NCBI GenBank assembly: GCA_035762345.1
Contig: DASTPE010000152.1
Span: 1 to 6,018 of the forward strand
Origin: SCGC-AG-212-J23 sp035762345
Lineage (GTDB): Bacteria; Pseudomonadota; Gammaproteobacteria; Burkholderiales; SG8-39
Length of the DNA: 6,018 nt
Direction: 5' to 3'
Of the stretch, positions 3,572 to 6,018 are shown one piece after another. Under the pieces are notes generated by a model. It saw only the letters and a list, made by a program, of their open reading frames with translations. It was not told where the DNA came from and did not search any database. Position numbers and translations under genes: made by a program. Every line of letters begins with the position of its first letter. Within the stretch, counting starts at the first letter, position 1.

Positions 3572-6018
3572 ATGGAAATCCAGCTTCCAGCCCCCGTCTC
3601 CGAGCAGGAAATCAGCCGCGATACCCTGCTCGAGAAGTATGCCAAGGGCACCGAGCAGTCGGTCACCGAGGTCAGGCGCCGCGTGGCGCGCGCTCTCTCC
3701 CAGGTCGAGCGCGAGGCCGATCGCGCGCATTGGGAGCGGCGCTTTTTCCAGGCGCAGGAGGAAGGCTTTATCCCCGCAGGCCGCATCAACTCCGCCGCCG
3801 GCGTGGCGCTGCAGGCGACCCTCATCAACTGCTTCGTGCAGCCCGTGGGCGATTCGATCTCGGAGCTCGTCGACGGCCGTCCGGGCATCTACACCGCGCT
3901 GCAGGAAGCCGCCGAGACCATGCGCCGCGGCGGCGGCGTCGGCTACGACTTCTCAGCGATCCGCCCCAAAGGGGCGGAAGTGAAGGGCACGCACTCGCGC
4001 GCAAGCGGCCCGGTGTCCTATATGCGGGTCTTCGACCGTTCTTGCGAGACGGTCGAGTCAGCCGGGTCGCGGCGCGGCGCCCAGATGGGCGTGCTGCGCT
4101 GCGACCACCCGGACATCGAGGAATTCATCCACGCCAAGGACCACGGCGACCTCGCCAACTTCAACATCTCGGTGGGCGTCACGGACGACTTCATGGCGGC
4201 GGTCGAAAAGGATCTCCCGTTCGACCTGGTGCACAAGGCGAAGCCCTGGCAGACGAATCAGGAAGCGCGCCAGCGCGAAGATGGCGTTTGGGTCTATCGC
4301 ACGGTCAGCGCGCGCGATCTCTGGGACCAGATCATGCGCTCCACATACGACCATGCCGAGCCGGGCGTGGTTTTCCTCGATCGCATGAATCAGGACAACA
4401 ACCTTTACTACTGCGAGTCGATCGAGGCGACGAACCCCTGCTCCGAGCAACCGCTTCCGCCCTACGGCTGCTGCTGCCTCGGTTCGATCGACCTGACCAA
4501 GTTCGTAAAGGACCCCTTTTCCGAAAAATCTTCCTTCGACTTCGATCATTTCGGACGCGTGGTCGCGGTCGCGGTGCGCATGCTGGACAACGTGCTCGAG
4601 GTCACCGCCTGGCCGCTCGAGCAGCAGCGTGAGGAAGCGATGGCCAAGCGCCGCGTCGGCCTCGGCTTCACCGGCCTGGGCGACGCGCTCATCATGCTGC
4701 GCCTCAGGTACGACAGCGCCGAAGCGCGCGCCATGGCGGCGCGCATCGCCGAGAGCGTGCGCGACCACGCCTACCGCGCCTCGGCCGAGCTGGCGAAAGA
4801 GCGCGGTGCATTCCCGCTTTTCAACGCCGATCTTTATCTCTCGGGGACGAGCTTCGCGACGCGTCTTCCCGAATCAGTGAAAGACCTGATCCGAAAGCAC
4901 GGGCTGCGCAACTCCCACCTGCTGTCGATCGCGCCTACGGGCACTATCAGCCTCGCCTTCGCCGACAACGCCTCCAACGGCATCGAGCCGCCCTTCTCGT
5001 GGACCTACACGCGCAAAAAACGCGTCGATGCTGGCTGGCAGGAATACTCCGTCGAGGACCATGCGTTCCGCCGATACCGCGCGATAGGCGGCGACGTGGA
5101 CGCGCTTCCCCCGTATTTTGTGACTGCGCTCGAGCTCAGCGCCACGGCGCACGAGCAAATGGTGGCTGCGGTAGCGCCGTTCATCGACAGCAGCATCTCG
5201 AAGACAGTCAACGTCCCCGAGGATTATCCCTACTCGGAATTCCAGGACCTTTACTTCGTCGCCTGGAAATCCGGCCTCAAAGGCCTCGCTACGTACCGTC
5301 CCAACAAAGTCCTCGGCTCCGTGCTTTCCGTCCAGAAGACAGAAGACTTCGTCCAGGACGACGTCAACCGCCGCATCCAGGTGAAGTCCGTCCCTGCGCC
5401 AGTGCTCGCGTCGCTGCGCTGGCCCGACCGCCCGGATCTCTCCGCCGGCAACCCCGCATGGACCTACATGATCGAGCACCCGCAATACCGCTTCGCGGTG
5501 TTCGTGGGTCACGTGGAGAACGGCAGGCCGCATGCGTTCGAGGTGTGGGTCAACGGCAGCGAGCAACCGCGCGGCCTGGGTGCGCTCGCGAAGACGCTGT
5601 CGATGGACATGCGCGCGAACGACAGCGCGTGGCTCAAGGTCAAGCTCGACACGCTCGCCAAAGCGGGCGCCGACGAGCCCTTCGAGATGCCTTTCCCGCC
5701 GCGCGGCGAGAAGAAGCTCATGCCCTCGGTCGTCTCGGCCTTCGCGCAGATCGTTCGCTATCGGGTGGAGCAGCTCCAATCGGGCTTGGCTCAAGAGGTT
5801 TTTCAGCTGGCGGCCGAGGAATCCTCCTCTCCGGTCCTGGACGCGATGTTCGCGCTCAAGGAGCCGAAGACCGGCACCGACGGCACCATGTCCTGGACCG
5901 TGGACGTTCTCAACCCGCGCACCGGTGACGATTTCGTCCTGGGTCTCAAGGAAATCACGCTTCCCGACGGCATCACCCGCCCCTACTCGGTGTGGCTCTC
6001 GGGCGAGTATCCGCGCGC
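3572..6018 (+). CDS. nrdJ: Class II (adenosylcobalamin-dependent) ribonucleoside-diphosphate reductase NrdJ, 3' end outside window
   Basis: Open from ATG 3572 to the right edge (815 codons visible). NrdJ reduces ribonucleotides to deoxyribonucleotides in the cytoplasm, using a radical generated from coenzyme B12, with or without oxygen. Visible catalytic residues: C87 (LINCF) and C301 (GCCCLGSIDL) as the redox pair; N288, C290 and E292 in NPCSE, with C290 the thiyl-radical cysteine. The C290-C301 spacing of 11 fits class II rather than class Ia. The phosphate-binding APTGTIS is at 454-460. The barrel ends near 580 (LATYRPNKVLGS). There is no N-terminal ATP-cone, so dATP activity control at that end is unlikely. 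Residues about 605-735 form a TSCPD-like domain, and about 773-815 begin a second, similar one. The terminal CxxC that re-reduces the active site in this family would lie beyond the window. The ATG fits the family N-terminus (EISRDTLLEKYAKG), but no Shine-Dalgarno precedes it. Pseudomonas aeruginosa splits this enzyme into NrdJa and NrdJb; here it is a single frame. Confidence 0.96.
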   Translation, partial: MEIQLPAPVSEQEISRDTLLEKYAKGTEQSVTEVRRRVARALSQVEREADRAHWERRFFQAQEEGFIPAGRINSAAGVALQATLINCFVQPVGDSISELVDGRPGIYTALQEAAETMRRGGGVGYDFSAIRPKGAEVKGTHSRASGPVSYMRVFDRSCETVESAGSRRGAQMGVLRCDHPDIEEFIHAKDHGDLANFNISVGVTDDFMAAVEKDLPFDLVHKAKPWQTNQEARQREDGVWVYRTVSARDLWDQIMRSTYDHAEPGVVFLDRMNQDNNLYYCESIEATNPCSEQPLPPYGCCCLGSIDLTKFVKDPFSEKSSFDFDHFGRVVAVAVRMLDNVLEVTAWPLEQQREEAMAKRRVGLGFTGLGDALIMLRLRYDSAEARAMAARIAESVRDHAYRASAELAKERGAFPLFNADLYLSGTSFATRLPESVKDLIRKHGLRNSHLLSIAPTGTISLAFADNASNGIEPPFSWTYTRKKRVDAGWQEYSVEDHAFRRYRAIGGDVDALPPYFVTALELSATAHEQMVAAVAPFIDSSISKTVNVPEDYPYSEFQDLYFVAWKSGLKGLATYRPNKVLGSVLSVQKTEDFVQDDVNRRIQVKSVPAPVLASLRWPDRPDLSAGNPAWTYMIEHPQYRFAVFVGHVENGRPHAFEVWVNGSEQPRGLGALAKTLSMDMRANDSAWLKVKLDTLAKAGADEPFEMPFPPRGEKKLMPSVVSAFAQIVRYRVEQLQSGLAQEVFQLAAEESSSPVLDAMFALKEPKTGTDGTMSWTVDVLNPRTGDDFVLGLKEITLPDGITRPYSVWLSGEYPR

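Noticed and set aside
3550..3572. NrdR box upstream of nrdJ
   Set aside because: The dyad does not resemble the NrdR consensus (acaCwAtATaTwGtgt), and there is no second tandem box; it fits a LexA-type site better.
2770..3888. Long - strand frame opposite the ankyrin gene and the nrdJ start
   Set aside because: It crosses two well-supported + strand genes, is low-complexity and His/Arg/Asp-rich, and shows no recognisable motif.
3730..4632. 300-codon + strand frame inside nrdJ
   Set aside because: It is Arg/Gly-rich shadow translation; the nrdJ frame over the same bases carries NPCSE, GCCCLGSIDL and other conserved motifs.
4874..5794. 306-codon - strand frame opposite nrdJ
   Set aside because: It is antisense to a clearly conserved reductase sequence and has no family resemblance.

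Overview
The window is high-GC, densely packed bacterial chromosome with few and short gaps. Its genes look like those of a betaproteobacterium: a GreB with the MSKAFVKE-type acidic N-terminal extension, an E. coli-like MscL, and a long single-chain adenosylcobalamin-dependent ribonucleotide reductase with TSCPD-type C-terminal domains. The taxon is an inference from protein style; there is no rRNA or other marker gene to fix it.

Layout from left to right. (1) The 3' part of a large M16-family (insulinase/PqqL-like) peptidase gene on the + strand, cut by the left edge. It keeps the end of the first M16 pair and a complete second, catalytically degenerate pair. (2) A 28-bp gap between convergent genes, holding a small imperfect palindrome. 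(3) On the - strand, greB (transcript-cleavage factor) followed by mscL (large mechanosensitive channel). They overlap by 4 bp as ATGA, and mscL has a near-perfect Shine-Dalgarno inside greB. (4) A 67-bp divergent gap. (5) On the + strand, a small membrane protein with four predicted transmembrane helices and a cytoplasmic ankyrin-repeat tail, unnamed. (6) A 22-bp gap almost filled by a 20-bp LexA-like (SOS box-like) palindrome that touches the next start codon. (7) nrdJ, a class II ribonucleotide reductase, running off the right edge. Its frame is open from 3572 to the end and all core catalytic residues are visible.

How the genes may work together. greB and mscL look like one translationally coupled transcription unit. 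The ankyrin membrane protein and nrdJ are codirectional and close enough to share a transcript, but the operator-like site between them suggests that nrdJ may also be controlled on its own, possibly by DNA damage. That would make physiological sense for an enzyme that supplies dNTPs, but it rests on one sequence match. There is no convincing sign of a mobile element, CRISPR array, tRNA or rRNA. No wholly new system is evident. The points most worth following are the LexA-like site on nrdJ, the repeated TSCPD-type module in NrdJ, and the uncharacterised membrane-ankyrin protein beside it.
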